64,000 nucleotides of DNA, from contig NZ_CP054587.1 of assembly GCF_002025255.2 (NCBI RefSeq), forward strand, positions 1,860,001 through 1,924,000, read 5' to 3'. Shown here in pieces: positions 42,885-50,627 of the stretch. Source of the stretch: Halolamina sp. CBA1230. GTDB lineage: Archaea > Halobacteriota > Halobacteria > Halobacteriales > Haloferacaceae. Position numbers and translations under genes: made by a program. Under the pieces are notes generated by a model. That model was not told the origin of the DNA. It did no database searches and was given only the letters and a program-made list of their open reading frames with translations. How positions within the stretch are numbered: position 1 is the stretch's first letter; each line of letters opens with the position of its first letter.

Positions 42885-43613
42885 GTGAGCCAGTTCCCGA
42901 CGTTCGAGGTGATCCCGGCGGTGGACGTACAGGACGGCGAGGCGGTTCAGCTGGTGGGGGGCGAGCGCGACTCCGGGAAACGCTACGGCGACCCCGTCGC
43001 CGCCGCGAAGCGCTGGCTGGACGAGGGCGCCGAGACGCTCCACCTCGTGGATCTCGACGGCGCGTTCGAGGGCGAGCGCGAGAACGCCGACGCGATCAAG
43101 GCCATCGTCGACGCCACTGTCCCGGAGGTGGATGTCCAGGTCGGCGGCGGGATTCGGACCGTCGCGGACGCCACGTCGCTGCTCGATGCGGGTGTCGATC
43201 GCGTGATCCTCGGCACGGCGGCGGTCGAGAACCCGGACATCGTCGAGCGGATCTCGGAGACGCATCCGGGGAGCGTGATGGTCAGTCTCGACGCGAAGGA
43301 GGGGGAGGTCGTCGTCTCGGGCTGGACCGAGGGGACGGGGCTCGATCCGGCCGAGGCCGCGGCGCGCTACGAGGAGCTGGGTGCGGGCTCGGTGCTGTTC
43401 ACGAACGTCGACGTGGAGGGGCAGCTCTCGGGGATCGACCGCGAGACGGTGGAGAGAGTGGTCGACGCGGTGGAGATCCCGGTGGTCGCGAGCGGTGGGG
43501 TTACTGAGCTGGGGGATGTTGGGGAGCTTCGGGACGCCGGGGCTGCGGCCGTGGTGGTGGGGACGGCGCTGTACGAGGGTCGGTTCTCGTTGTCGGACGC
43601 GATGGACGTTTAG
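42885..43613 (+). CDS. hisA: Phosphoribosylformimino-AICAR isomerase
   Basis: 242 residues from GTG 42885 (VSQFPTFEVIPAVDVQDGEA); the upstream open frame shows no family similarity. TIM-barrel with the phosphate sites VQVGGGIRTV and VASGGVTELGD and catalytic Asp in AVDVQDG and TNVDVEG. It performs the Amadori isomerisation in histidine synthesis. Repeat copy 2 fills the gap before hisB. Confidence 0.93.
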   Translation: MSQFPTFEVIPAVDVQDGEAVQLVGGERDSGKRYGDPVAAAKRWLDEGAETLHLVDLDGAFEGERENADAIKAIVDATVPEVDVQVGGGIRTVADATSLLDAGVDRVILGTAAVENPDIVERISETHPGSVMVSLDAKEGEVVVSGWTEGTGLDPAEAAARYEELGAGSVLFTNVDVEGQLSGIDRETVERVVDAVEIPVVASGGVTELGDVGELRDAGAAAVVVGTALYEGRFSLSDAMDV

Positions 43614-43653
43614 GGCGTTTTTGTCGAGTATTGTGGCGTCGTGGGAGACAGCC

Positions 43654-43991
43654 ACCGCAACAGCAACAGCATCTCGATCGTTGACTACTGAAACCGCAAC
43701 AGCACCTCGATGCTTGACCACTTGTGACCGCAGGTGCGCCGGGCACGAGGCCCGGCGCAGCACGGAGTCCCCACCCCTCCCCCCGCCGGCGCCAAAGTGG
43801 CGCCGGCGAGGCGTCCACCGCAACCGCAGCCGGCGGTGGCGCGCGACGTGAGCCCCTCCGTGGACGAACGAGCGCGCGAGGGACGAGTGAACGACCGAAG
43901 GGAGTGAACGAGTCGGCTGGGGAGGCGTGAGGGCTGTGCGGGGCGGTGCAGTCACAAGTGGTCATGCGCACTCCGCGGTCGTGTTTGCGGT
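43654..43991 (+). repeat. Dispersed element with inverted-repeat ends, copy 2
   Basis: Cores GACCACTTGTGACCGC (43716-43731) and GCAGTCACAAGTGGTC (43948-43963) match as inverted repeats in 15 of 16 positions. The left outer end is duplicated (CCGCAACAGCAACAGCATC and CCGCAACAGCACCTCGATG). Internal hairpins: TGCGCCGGGC arms with loop ACGAG (43735-43759) and CGCCGGCGCCA arms with loop AAG (43784-43808). Shared blocks GCGAGGGACGAGTGA, GAGTCGGCTGGGGAGG and GGGCTGTGCGGGGC follow. It occupies the hisA-hisB gap. Confidence 0.85.
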
Positions 43992-44101
43992 GGGGAAACC
44001 GAACGTCGCGGTCGCGTCCTCAATCCAGTGATCGAACTCAACAACCCAGAACCACCGCCACTTCCACAACCGCTTTGCCCCCGCGGCCCACCCACGGAAC
44101 C

Positions 44102-44689
44102 ATGACCGACCGGACAGCGACCGTCGCCCGCGAGACGGCCGAAACCGAGATCGACTGCACGCTCACGATCGACGGGGACGGCGAGAGCGAGGTCGACACC
44201 GGGATCGGCTTCCTTGACCACATGCTGGACGCCTTCGCCCGGCACGGCCTGTTCGACCTCGAACTCACCTGCGACGGCGACCTGGGCGTCGACGACCACC
44301 ACTCCGTCGAGGACGTGGGGATCGTCCTCGGACAGGCGTTCGACGAGGCGCTCGGCACCCGCGCGGGGATCCGTCGCTTCGCCGACCGCCGCGTCCCGAT
44401 GGACGAGGCGCAGGCGAGCGTCGTCGTCGACGTCTCCGGCCGCCCCTACTTCCGGTTCGACGGCGCCTTCTCGCAGGAACGCGTCGGCGAGTTCACCAGC
44501 GTGCTCGCCCGCCACTTCGCGCGCTCGCTCGGCCAGCACGCCGGTCTCACGCTCCACTGCGGGATCGAGGGCGACAACGCCCACCACGAGATCGAGGCGC
44601 TGTTCAAAGGACTCGCCCGCGCGCTCGACGACGCCACCCGACTCGACGAGCGCCGGAGCGACACCCCGAGCACGAAGGAGACGCTCTAG
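44102..44689 (+). CDS. hisB: Imidazoleglycerol-phosphate dehydratase
   Basis: 195 residues from ATG 44102. Metal-binding motifs [42 protein letters not shown] and [12 protein letters not shown] are all present. It removes water from imidazoleglycerol phosphate in histidine synthesis. Its last bases overlap the convergent zinc-ribbon gene. Confidence 0.96.
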   Translation: MTDRTATVARETAETEIDCTLTIDGDGESEVDTGIGFLDHMLDAFARHGLFDLELTCDGDLGVDDHHSVEDVGIVLGQAFDEALGTRAGIRRFADRRVPMDEAQASVVVDVSGRPYFRFDGAFSQERVGEFTSVLARHFARSLGQHAGLTLHCGIEGDNAHHEIEALFKGLARALDDATRLDERRSDTPSTKETL

Positions 44690-45225
44690 GGTTCGCGGAG
44701 CTGGCCGTTCTCGACGACGAGTCGCTCCTCGGCCTGCGCGTGGGCGAGCACCGCCTCGATCTCCTCGCGCTCGAGGTTGTAGGCGTTCGCGAGCATCGAC
44801 TCCGCCTCCGTCCGCTCGATCGGGAACGGTCGGTTCGAGAGCATCCGCATCGCCCGGCGGTACTGCGGCGGCGTGTCGTCCGATTCGGCCGTCGACATCG
44901 CGCTAGCGGTCGATTCCTCGCCGTCGCTCGCGCCGCCCGCCGTCGAACCACCCTCCGAGCGCTCACCAGGGCTCATCGTGATCCCGTCCGTCGTGGGGGC
45001 GGAGTCGCCGTCCGCATCGGCGGTCGATCCGTCCGCCGTCTCGCTCCCGTCGGCGCCGGCTTCCGCGCGCTCGATCAGCGGCTCCATCACCCGCAGTAGC
45101 TTCGTCTTGCAGTCCGGACACAGTACCACCGAGCGGTCGCCGCCGCCGAGGCGGGGCGGCACCACCGCGTACTCCCCGAGATCGTCGGGCGCGCCACAGA
45201 AGTAACACGACTGGAGGTCGGCCAT
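44686..45225 (-). CDS. Zinc-ribbon protein with acidic linker
   Basis: 179 residues. [12 protein letters not shown]...[10 protein letters not shown] zinc motif (residues 7-40), a disordered Ser/Ala/Asp/Gly linker (50-115) and a C-terminal helical domain ([20 protein letters not shown]) that resembles a winged-helix. Conserved haloarchaeal hypothetical, possibly nucleic-acid binding. Confidence 0.7.
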   Translation of the reverse strand: MADLQSCYFCGAPDDLGEYAVVPPRLGGGDRSVVLCPDCKTKLLRVMEPLIERAEAGADGSETADGSTADADGDSAPTTDGITMSPGERSEGGSTAGGASDGEESTASAMSTAESDDTPPQYRRAMRMLSNRPFPIERTEAESMLANAYNLEREEIEAVLAHAQAEERLVVENGQLREP

Positions 45226-45318
45226 ACTCGGCTGTCACCCTCGCCGGGCAAAAAGCTGTGTCGTGTGGGTCGACCCACCGCTTAAGGCCGGCGAGCGACG
45301 ACGCCGAAACCGAACACC

Positions 45319-45666
45319 GTGGACATCCCGCCCACCGAGACAACTGGTCGTTCGATCATCGTCAAACTGTTTCGCCGTCACAGCGTCGAGACCGAGCCGG
45401 CGGGGTCGATCGGCGACGCCATCGCGACGGTGAAGGCCGCGGGCGATCTCGACGAGGCGAAGATCCTCCAGGACGACGAGGTCGTCTACCACTCCGAGCG
45501 CAACGGGGATATCGAGGAGTGGGAACGCGCCTGGGAACGCGAGCAGCGGCGGCTCTCCGCCGAGGCGTCGGCGTGGGACTGCCCCCACGACGTCGAGCAC
45601 TGTTTCGTGGACGACCGCTGTATCGACTGCCAGATCGATCGGGCGGCGGGTCGGACCGAGGAGTGA
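45319..45666 (+). CDS. Hypothetical protein with Cys/His-rich C-terminus
   Basis: 115 residues from GTG 45319. The N-terminal half reads as alpha/beta (RSIIVKLFRRHSVETEPAGS). The C-terminal part has CPHDVEHCFVDDRCIDCQID, a likely small zinc site. No family recognised. It stands alone, followed by a family B repeat. Confidence 0.6.
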   Translation: MDIPPTETTGRSIIVKLFRRHSVETEPAGSIGDAIATVKAAGDLDEAKILQDDEVVYHSERNGDIEEWERAWEREQRRLSAEASAWDCPHDVEHCFVDDRCIDCQIDRAAGRTEE

Positions 45667-45671
45667 GCCGC

Positions 45672-45710
45672 GAGGCGGGAAAACTCGCCGGGGGCGAGGC
45701 AAACCGCCTC
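45672..45710 (-). repeat. Palindromic repeat family B, copy 2 (inverted)
   Basis: Reads GAGGCGG-TTTGCC...GTTTTCC-CGCCTC on the minus strand. A GAACGGAGTGAACCGC palindrome-like stretch follows. It lies between the hypothetical gene and the ACT protein gene. Confidence 0.75.
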
Positions 45711-45791
45711 GAGAACGCGAGCGGTGAACGGAGTGAACCGCGAGCCCCGGAGCCGGGGGTTTAACCTCGCTGCCCGCCTGCAACCGACAGA

Positions 45792-46292
45792 GTGTTCGAC
45801 GAGATCATGGAGAAGTTCGAGGGGTCGCCCTCCCAGCAGGCGGTCGTGCGCCTGCTGCTGGAGCGCGGTTTCTCGATCAACGACGAGGGGCGGGTCGTCT
45901 CCGGGGGGATCGAGATCCCGAACACGGGGATCGCCCGCGAGATCGGCGTCGACCGGCGCGTCGTCGACTCCACCACGCAGGCGCTGCTCGAGGACGACGA
46001 GCTCCGGGACATCTTCCAGAACATTTCGGCGGTGCCGAGCCTGATGGATCTCGCGCCCGTGCTCGACCTCTCCGTCGTCACCGTCGAAGTGGGCAACCCC
46101 GACGCGTCCGGGCTCGTCGCCGACGTGACGGGGCTCATCGCCGAGGAGGGGTTGACCATCCGCCAGGTGCTCTCGGACGACCCGGAGTTCGCCGACGAGC
46201 CAAAACTCTACGTCATCCTCGACGAGGAACCCTCGGGCGACCTGCTGAAGGAGATCCGGGGGCTGCCGTTCGTCCGGAAAGTGGGTTTCTGA
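45792..46292 (+). CDS. ACT-domain regulator of amino-acid metabolism
   Basis: 166 residues from GTG 45792. An N-terminal helix-turn-helix-like region (IPNTGIAREIGVDRRVVDS) precedes an ACT domain (LDLSVVTVEVGNPDASGLVA). This matches the archaeal COG2150-type predicted regulators. Binding an amino acid would alter its activity. The IMPACT gene starts three bases after its stop. Confidence 0.82.
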   Translation: MFDEIMEKFEGSPSQQAVVRLLLERGFSINDEGRVVSGGIEIPNTGIAREIGVDRRVVDSTTQALLEDDELRDIFQNISAVPSLMDLAPVLDLSVVTVEVGNPDASGLVADVTGLIAEEGLTIRQVLSDDPEFADEPKLYVILDEEPSGDLLKEIRGLPFVRKVGF

Positions 46293-46295
46293 GCC

Positions 46296-46922
46296 GTGCC
46301 GGAGAGCTTCCGTACCGTCGACGGCCGTGGGGAGGCCCACTTCACGGTCCGGGGCTCGGAGTTCGTCGGCCACGTGGATCGCGCTGACACCGTCGAGGCC
46401 GCCGAGGCGTTCGTCGAGGCCGTCCGCGAGGAGTACGACGACGCCACCCACAACGTCCCCGCGTACCGCGTCCCGGCGGGCGAGGCCTCGCCGGATCGGC
46501 TGAACGAGGTCATGATCCGGGAGTACCAGAGCGACGACGGCGAGCCCACGGGGTCGTCGGGCAAGCCGGCGCTGAACGTCCTTCAACAGCGCGAGATCCG
46601 GAACGTCGTCGCGGTCGTCACGCGCTACTACGGCGGCACGAACCTCGGTGTCGGTGGGCTCGCCCGCGCCTACTCCCGGGCGGTGAAGGAGGCCGTCGAC
46701 GACGCCGGCGTCGCGGAAGTCCGGCCGCGCCACCGCTTCACCGTCACCGTCGACTACGACGACTCCGGCACCGTCCGGGGGCTGCTCGAGGGCGCCGACT
46801 GCGAGTTCGACGCCGCCTACGAGGCCGAGGTGAGCTTCGACGTGTCGGTGCCGGTCACCGACAGCGACGACCTGCGCGACCGCATCCAGTCCGCGACCAG
46901 CGGGCGGGCACGGGTCGAGTAG
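46296..46922 (+). CDS. IMPACT/YigZ-family protein
   Basis: 208 residues from GTG 46296. The UPF0029 signature is clear: DDGEPTGSSGKPALNVL followed by VTRYYGGTNLGVGGLARAYS. A C-terminal ferredoxin-like domain follows. Bacterial relatives are linked to translation or proteolysis; the archaeal role is unknown. It is co-directional with the ACT gene, suggesting one transcript. Confidence 0.9.
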   Translation: MPESFRTVDGRGEAHFTVRGSEFVGHVDRADTVEAAEAFVEAVREEYDDATHNVPAYRVPAGEASPDRLNEVMIREYQSDDGEPTGSSGKPALNVLQQREIRNVVAVVTRYYGGTNLGVGGLARAYSRAVKEAVDDAGVAEVRPRHRFTVTVDYDDSGTVRGLLEGADCEFDAAYEAEVSFDVSVPVTDSDDLRDRIQSATSGRARVE

Positions 46923-46987
46923 TCGACCGCGGGCGGTCGCCCCTCACGAGCACAACGGTTTTGCTGCCGTCAGTCGACACGTCGGAC

Positions 46988-48169
46988 ATGGTCGAACAGA
47001 CGAACGTGGTCGTCGTCGGCGGTGGCGTCGTCGGCACGGCGACTGCCTTCCATCTCGCCGAACGGGGGGTCGAGACGGTACTGATCGACGACGACCGCGC
47101 GGGCGACGCGACCGCCGCGGGCGCGGGGATCGTCTCCCCGCCGACGAGCAGCCGCCGCGAGGACGACGACTGGTTCGCGTTCGCCGAGGCGGCGGCCGAC
47201 CACTACCCGACCCTGATCCGCCGGCTCGAGTCCCAGGGCGTCGACGACCACGGCTACGCGGAGGGGGATCTCCTCTCGGTCGCGCGCACCGAGGCCGAAG
47301 CCGAGGTGCTCGAAACCGACCGCGAGCGCGCCGCCGCACGCGGCGCCGACTTCGCGGAGATCACGCCCAGCGAGGCCGAGGACGCGTTCCCCGCCCTCGA
47401 CGGCGTCCAGCGCGCGCTGCGGTTCCACGGCGCGGCCCGCGTCGACGGCGCGACGCTGACCGCGGGGATCCGCCGCGCGGGTCGCCGAACCGGACTCACG
47501 ACGTTCGAGGGGACGGTCGAGGAGATCCGCGTCGACGCTGGCGCGGTTTCGGGTGTCATCGTCGACGCGGCGGGTCCGACCGCCCGACAGGAGCAGCGGG
47601 CCGCCGGCGGCAGCGAGCGGATCGACGCCGACCGCGTGGTCGTCGCCGGCGGCGCGTGGTCGAGCGCGTTCGCCGACGATCTGGACTGTTCGCTGCCGGT
47701 GAGCCCGATTCGGGGGCAGATCGTCCACCTCGACGCGAGCCCGGTCGACGCCGTCGCCGAGACCGACGACCTCCCGATCGTCGGGAGCGTCGCCGACGGC
47801 TACATCGTCCCGTGGCCGGACGGCCGCCTCGCCGTCGGCGCCACCCGCGAGGACGACGCCGGGTTCGACCCACGGACGACCGCAGCGGGGGTGAACTCGG
47901 TGCTCGACTCCGGCCTCAGACTCGCGCCGGGGCTGGAAGACGCTACGCTCGAGGAGGTCCGCGTCGGCCTGCGCCCGGGGAGCCCCGACGGACTGCCGAT
48001 CCTGGGGCCGATTCCGGGGGTGGACGGCGCGTACGTCGCGACCGGCCACGGCCCGACGGGGCTGACGCTCGGCCCCTACTCGGGCGCCGTGATCGCGGGG
48101 TTGATCGACGGCGAGGCGCCCGACAGCGACCTCTCGGCGTTCGACCCCGCCCGGTTCGCGGATCGGTGA
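46988..48169 (+). CDS. FAD-dependent oxidoreductase (DAO family)
   Basis: 393 residues from ATG 46988. The dinucleotide fold starts VVVVGGGVVGTATAFHLAERG (residues 7-27). An arginine-bearing SPIRGQIVHL and the C-terminal ATGHGPTGLTLGP are typical of D-amino acid oxidase, glycine oxidase and D-amino acid dehydrogenase relatives. It should oxidise a small amine or amino acid; the exact substrate cannot be told. Confidence 0.88.
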   Translation: MVEQTNVVVVGGGVVGTATAFHLAERGVETVLIDDDRAGDATAAGAGIVSPPTSSRREDDDWFAFAEAAADHYPTLIRRLESQGVDDHGYAEGDLLSVARTEAEAEVLETDRERAAARGADFAEITPSEAEDAFPALDGVQRALRFHGAARVDGATLTAGIRRAGRRTGLTTFEGTVEEIRVDAGAVSGVIVDAAGPTARQEQRAAGGSERIDADRVVVAGGAWSSAFADDLDCSLPVSPIRGQIVHLDASPVDAVAETDDLPIVGSVADGYIVPWPDGRLAVGATREDDAGFDPRTTAAGVNSVLDSGLRLAPGLEDATLEEVRVGLRPGSPDGLPILGPIPGVDGAYVATGHGPTGLTLGPYSGAVIAGLIDGEAPDSDLSAFDPARFADR

Positions 48170-48253
48170 GCGGGGCGGGACTCGCCGCTGGGGGGTGACG
48201 GCCCGCCGCGACGGAACAGGAAACTTATCCGCCCTACCGCCCCTACTCGGGGT

Positions 48254-49816
48254 ATGACCAGCGGCTCGCCCGAGAACGTCCTCTTCGTGGTGATGGACAC
48301 GGTCCGGAAGGACCACCTCGGCCCGTACGGCTACGACCGTGACACGACACCCGGGCTGGACGCGTTCGCCGAGGAGGCGACGGTGTTCGACAACGCCGTC
48401 GCGCCCGCGCCGTGGACGCTCCCGGTCCACGCCTCGATGTTCACGGGGATGTACCCCTCCCGCCACGGCGCCGACCAGGAGAACCCCTACCTCGAGGGCG
48501 CGACGACGCTCGCCCAGTCGCTCTCGGCGGCGGGCCACGACACCGCCTGCTACTCTTCGAACGCCTGGATCACCCCCTACACCCACCTCACCGACGGGTT
48601 CGACGACCAGGACAACTTCTTCGAGGTGATGCCGGGCGACCTGCTCTCGGGCCCGCTCGCGCGGATGTGGCAGGTGCTCAACGACAACCCCCGGCTCCGG
48701 AAGCTGGCTGACATGATCGTCAGCGCGGGCAACACCGCCCACGAGTACCTGAGCTCCGGCGAGGGCGCCGACTCCAAGACCCCGCGGGTGATCGACCGCA
48801 CGAAGCAGTTCGTCGACGACGCCGAGGCCGCCGAGGGCGAGGGCTGGTTCTCCTTCATCAACCTCATGGACGCCCACCTCCCGTACCACCCGCCCGAGGA
48901 GTTCCGGGAGGAGTTCGCCCCCGGCGTCGACTCCACGGAGGTGTGCCAGAACTCGAAGCTGTACAACTCCGGCGCACAGGATATCGACGACGAGGAGTGG
49001 GACGACATCCGCGGGCTGTACGACGCCGAGATCGCCCACATCGACAGCCAGCTCACCCGGCTGTTCGACTGGCTGAAGGAGACCGACCGCTGGGACGACA
49101 CGGCGGTCGTCGTCTGCGCGGACCACGGCGAACTCCACGGCGAACACGGTCTCTACGGCCACGAGTTCGGGCTGTACGACCAGCTGATCAACGTCCCGCT
49201 GATGGTCAAACACCCGGAACTCGACGCCGACCGCCGCGAGGACACGGTGGAACTGCTCGACCTCTACCACACCGTGCTGGACACGTTCGACGCCCAGGCG
49301 ACGCCGACCCCGGGATCGAACGAGGAGGCGGTGTCGCTCGACCCGACGCGGTCGCTGCTCTCCGAGCGGTACCGTGAGTTCGACGACGTCGACGATGCTG
49401 ACCCGGCGCAGGCCGCGGCGCCCTCCGGCGAGACGGGGTTCGTGGAGTACTCCCGGCCGGTGGTCGAACTCAAGCAGCTGGAGGAGAAGGCCGCCGACGC
49501 GGGGATCGAACTCGACCAGGACTCGCGGTTCTACGCGCGGATGCGCGCCGCGCGGCGGGCGGACGCGAAGTACGTCCGGATCGACCGGATCGAGGACGAG
49601 GCGTACCGCCTCGACGAGGACCCGGGGGAGGAAGAGAATCTCGCGGGCGCAGGGGAGGAGCGGATCGAGGCGGTGGAGGGCGAACTCGCGATCTTCGAGA
49701 ACGAGGTCGGGGGCGCGTGGACGAGTGCTGCTGCAGGTGAGGTGAGTGATGATTCGGTGGAGGAGATGGACGAGGAGATCCAGGAGCGGTTGCAGGATCT
49801 GGGGTATATGGAGTAG
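48254..49816 (+). CDS. Sulfatase-superfamily enzyme with Thr at nucleophile position
   Basis: 520 residues. The metal sites are VVMDTVRKDHLG near the N-terminus and CADHGELHGEHG mid-protein. The nucleophile motif that in sulfatases reads C/S-X-P-X-R is TLPVH (in PWTLPVHASMFTG), so the residue that would become formylglycine is Thr. This points away from formylglycine-dependent sulfatases and toward phosphatase or phosphotransferase-like members. No signal peptide. The C-terminal 100 residues are helical and acidic. Confidence 0.85.
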   Translation: MTSGSPENVLFVVMDTVRKDHLGPYGYDRDTTPGLDAFAEEATVFDNAVAPAPWTLPVHASMFTGMYPSRHGADQENPYLEGATTLAQSLSAAGHDTACYSSNAWITPYTHLTDGFDDQDNFFEVMPGDLLSGPLARMWQVLNDNPRLRKLADMIVSAGNTAHEYLSSGEGADSKTPRVIDRTKQFVDDAEAAEGEGWFSFINLMDAHLPYHPPEEFREEFAPGVDSTEVCQNSKLYNSGAQDIDDEEWDDIRGLYDAEIAHIDSQLTRLFDWLKETDRWDDTAVVVCADHGELHGEHGLYGHEFGLYDQLINVPLMVKHPELDADRREDTVELLDLYHTVLDTFDAQATPTPGSNEEAVSLDPTRSLLSERYREFDDVDDADPAQAAAPSGETGFVEYSRPVVELKQLEEKAADAGIELDQDSRFYARMRAARRADAKYVRIDRIEDEAYRLDEDPGEEENLAGAGEERIEAVEGELAIFENEVGGAWTSAAAGEVSDDSVEEMDEEIQERLQDLGYME

Positions 49817-49900
49817 TTGGGGTTCGAGTTGGCGGGTTTTCTTTGAGTGGTTCTTTCGTTACGGCATTGTCTGTTTCCGCGAACAGCGACGGACCCACGA

Positions 49901-50194
49901 CCGCAAACAGCAACAGCATCTCGAAGCATGACCACTTGTACCGCAACCGCACCACGATGGTCTTCCCCTCATCCTCCCCACGGGCTCGCCGACCGGTGGC
50001 GAGCCCTCGCGTCCACCGCGACCGCACCGCCACGGCTGTCGGCGCGAAGCGTTCGCGGCTCCGTCCGCGAGTCAGCGCGAGGGACGAGTGAGTGAGCGCA
50101 GCGAACGAGCGAGTCGGCTGGGGAGGCCCGAGGGCTGTGCGGGGCGGTTGCGGTCACAAGTGGTCTACGAACGAGATGCTGTCGCGGTCGCGGT
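49901..50194 (+). repeat. Dispersed element with inverted-repeat ends, copy 3
   Basis: Cores GACCACTTGTACCGC (49930-49944, one base deleted) and GCGGTCACAAGTGGTC (50150-50165). Outward similarity continues (CAACAGCATCTCGAAGCAT against CGAACGAGATGCTGTCG). An internal hairpin has arms GGGCTCGCC and GGCGAGCCC (49982-50006). Shared blocks GCGTCCACCGC, GCGCGAGGGACGAGTGA, GAGTCGGCTGGGGAGG and GGGCTGTGCGGGGC are present. It fills the gap between the sulfatase-like gene and a convergent gene. Confidence 0.85.
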
Positions 50195-50273
50195 GGCTGC
50201 CCGATCAACATACGGTTTCTCTGAACGAAGCAACTCACTCTCCCTCACCGAAAACAGCGACTTCGAAAACGAA

Positions 50274-50561
50274 TCAGTCCTCGGTCCAGTAGTACAGCGC
50301 CGTCCGATCGGCCCCACAGCTCGGACACTCGTCGGGGATCTCGTCGATGTCGCCGAGTTCGCCACAGTCCGCACACCGCCACACCAGTTCGGCCTCGCCG
50401 AACCCGTGGCCCGCGCGCTCGTGTTCGATCGAGAGCGCCTCGATCCCCTCCTCGGTGCTGACGGCGAACCCGAATTCGGTGATCCCGCGGACCGTCCCGA
50501 GTTTCGTCCCGTCCTCGTCGTACACGTCGATACCGATGGTCACGTCGGGGTCGTCGGTCAT
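50274..50561 (-). CDS. Rubredoxin-like zinc protein (DUF7130-like)
   Basis: 95 residues. An N-terminal PRC-barrel-like strand region (IGIDVYDEDGTKLGTVRGIT) and a C-terminal CADCGELGD...CPSCGAD rubredoxin-type knuckle. Conserved in haloarchaea; function unknown. It lies downstream of polD2 on the same strand. Confidence 0.78.
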   Translation of the reverse strand: MTDDPDVTIGIDVYDEDGTKLGTVRGITEFGFAVSTEEGIEALSIEHERAGHGFGEAELVWRCADCGELGDIDEIPDECPSCGADRTALYYWTED

Positions 50562-50627
50562 ACACGAGTGTTGGGTCGCTGCAACGAAAAAGACGACGGG
50601 CGATTCGGGGCGACTGGAGCCGACGCG

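Noticed and set aside
43501-43971. Minus-strand frames with [12 protein letters not shown]-like peptides
   Set aside because: The same peptide style appears at all three dispersed elements, so these are translations of non-coding repeat DNA.
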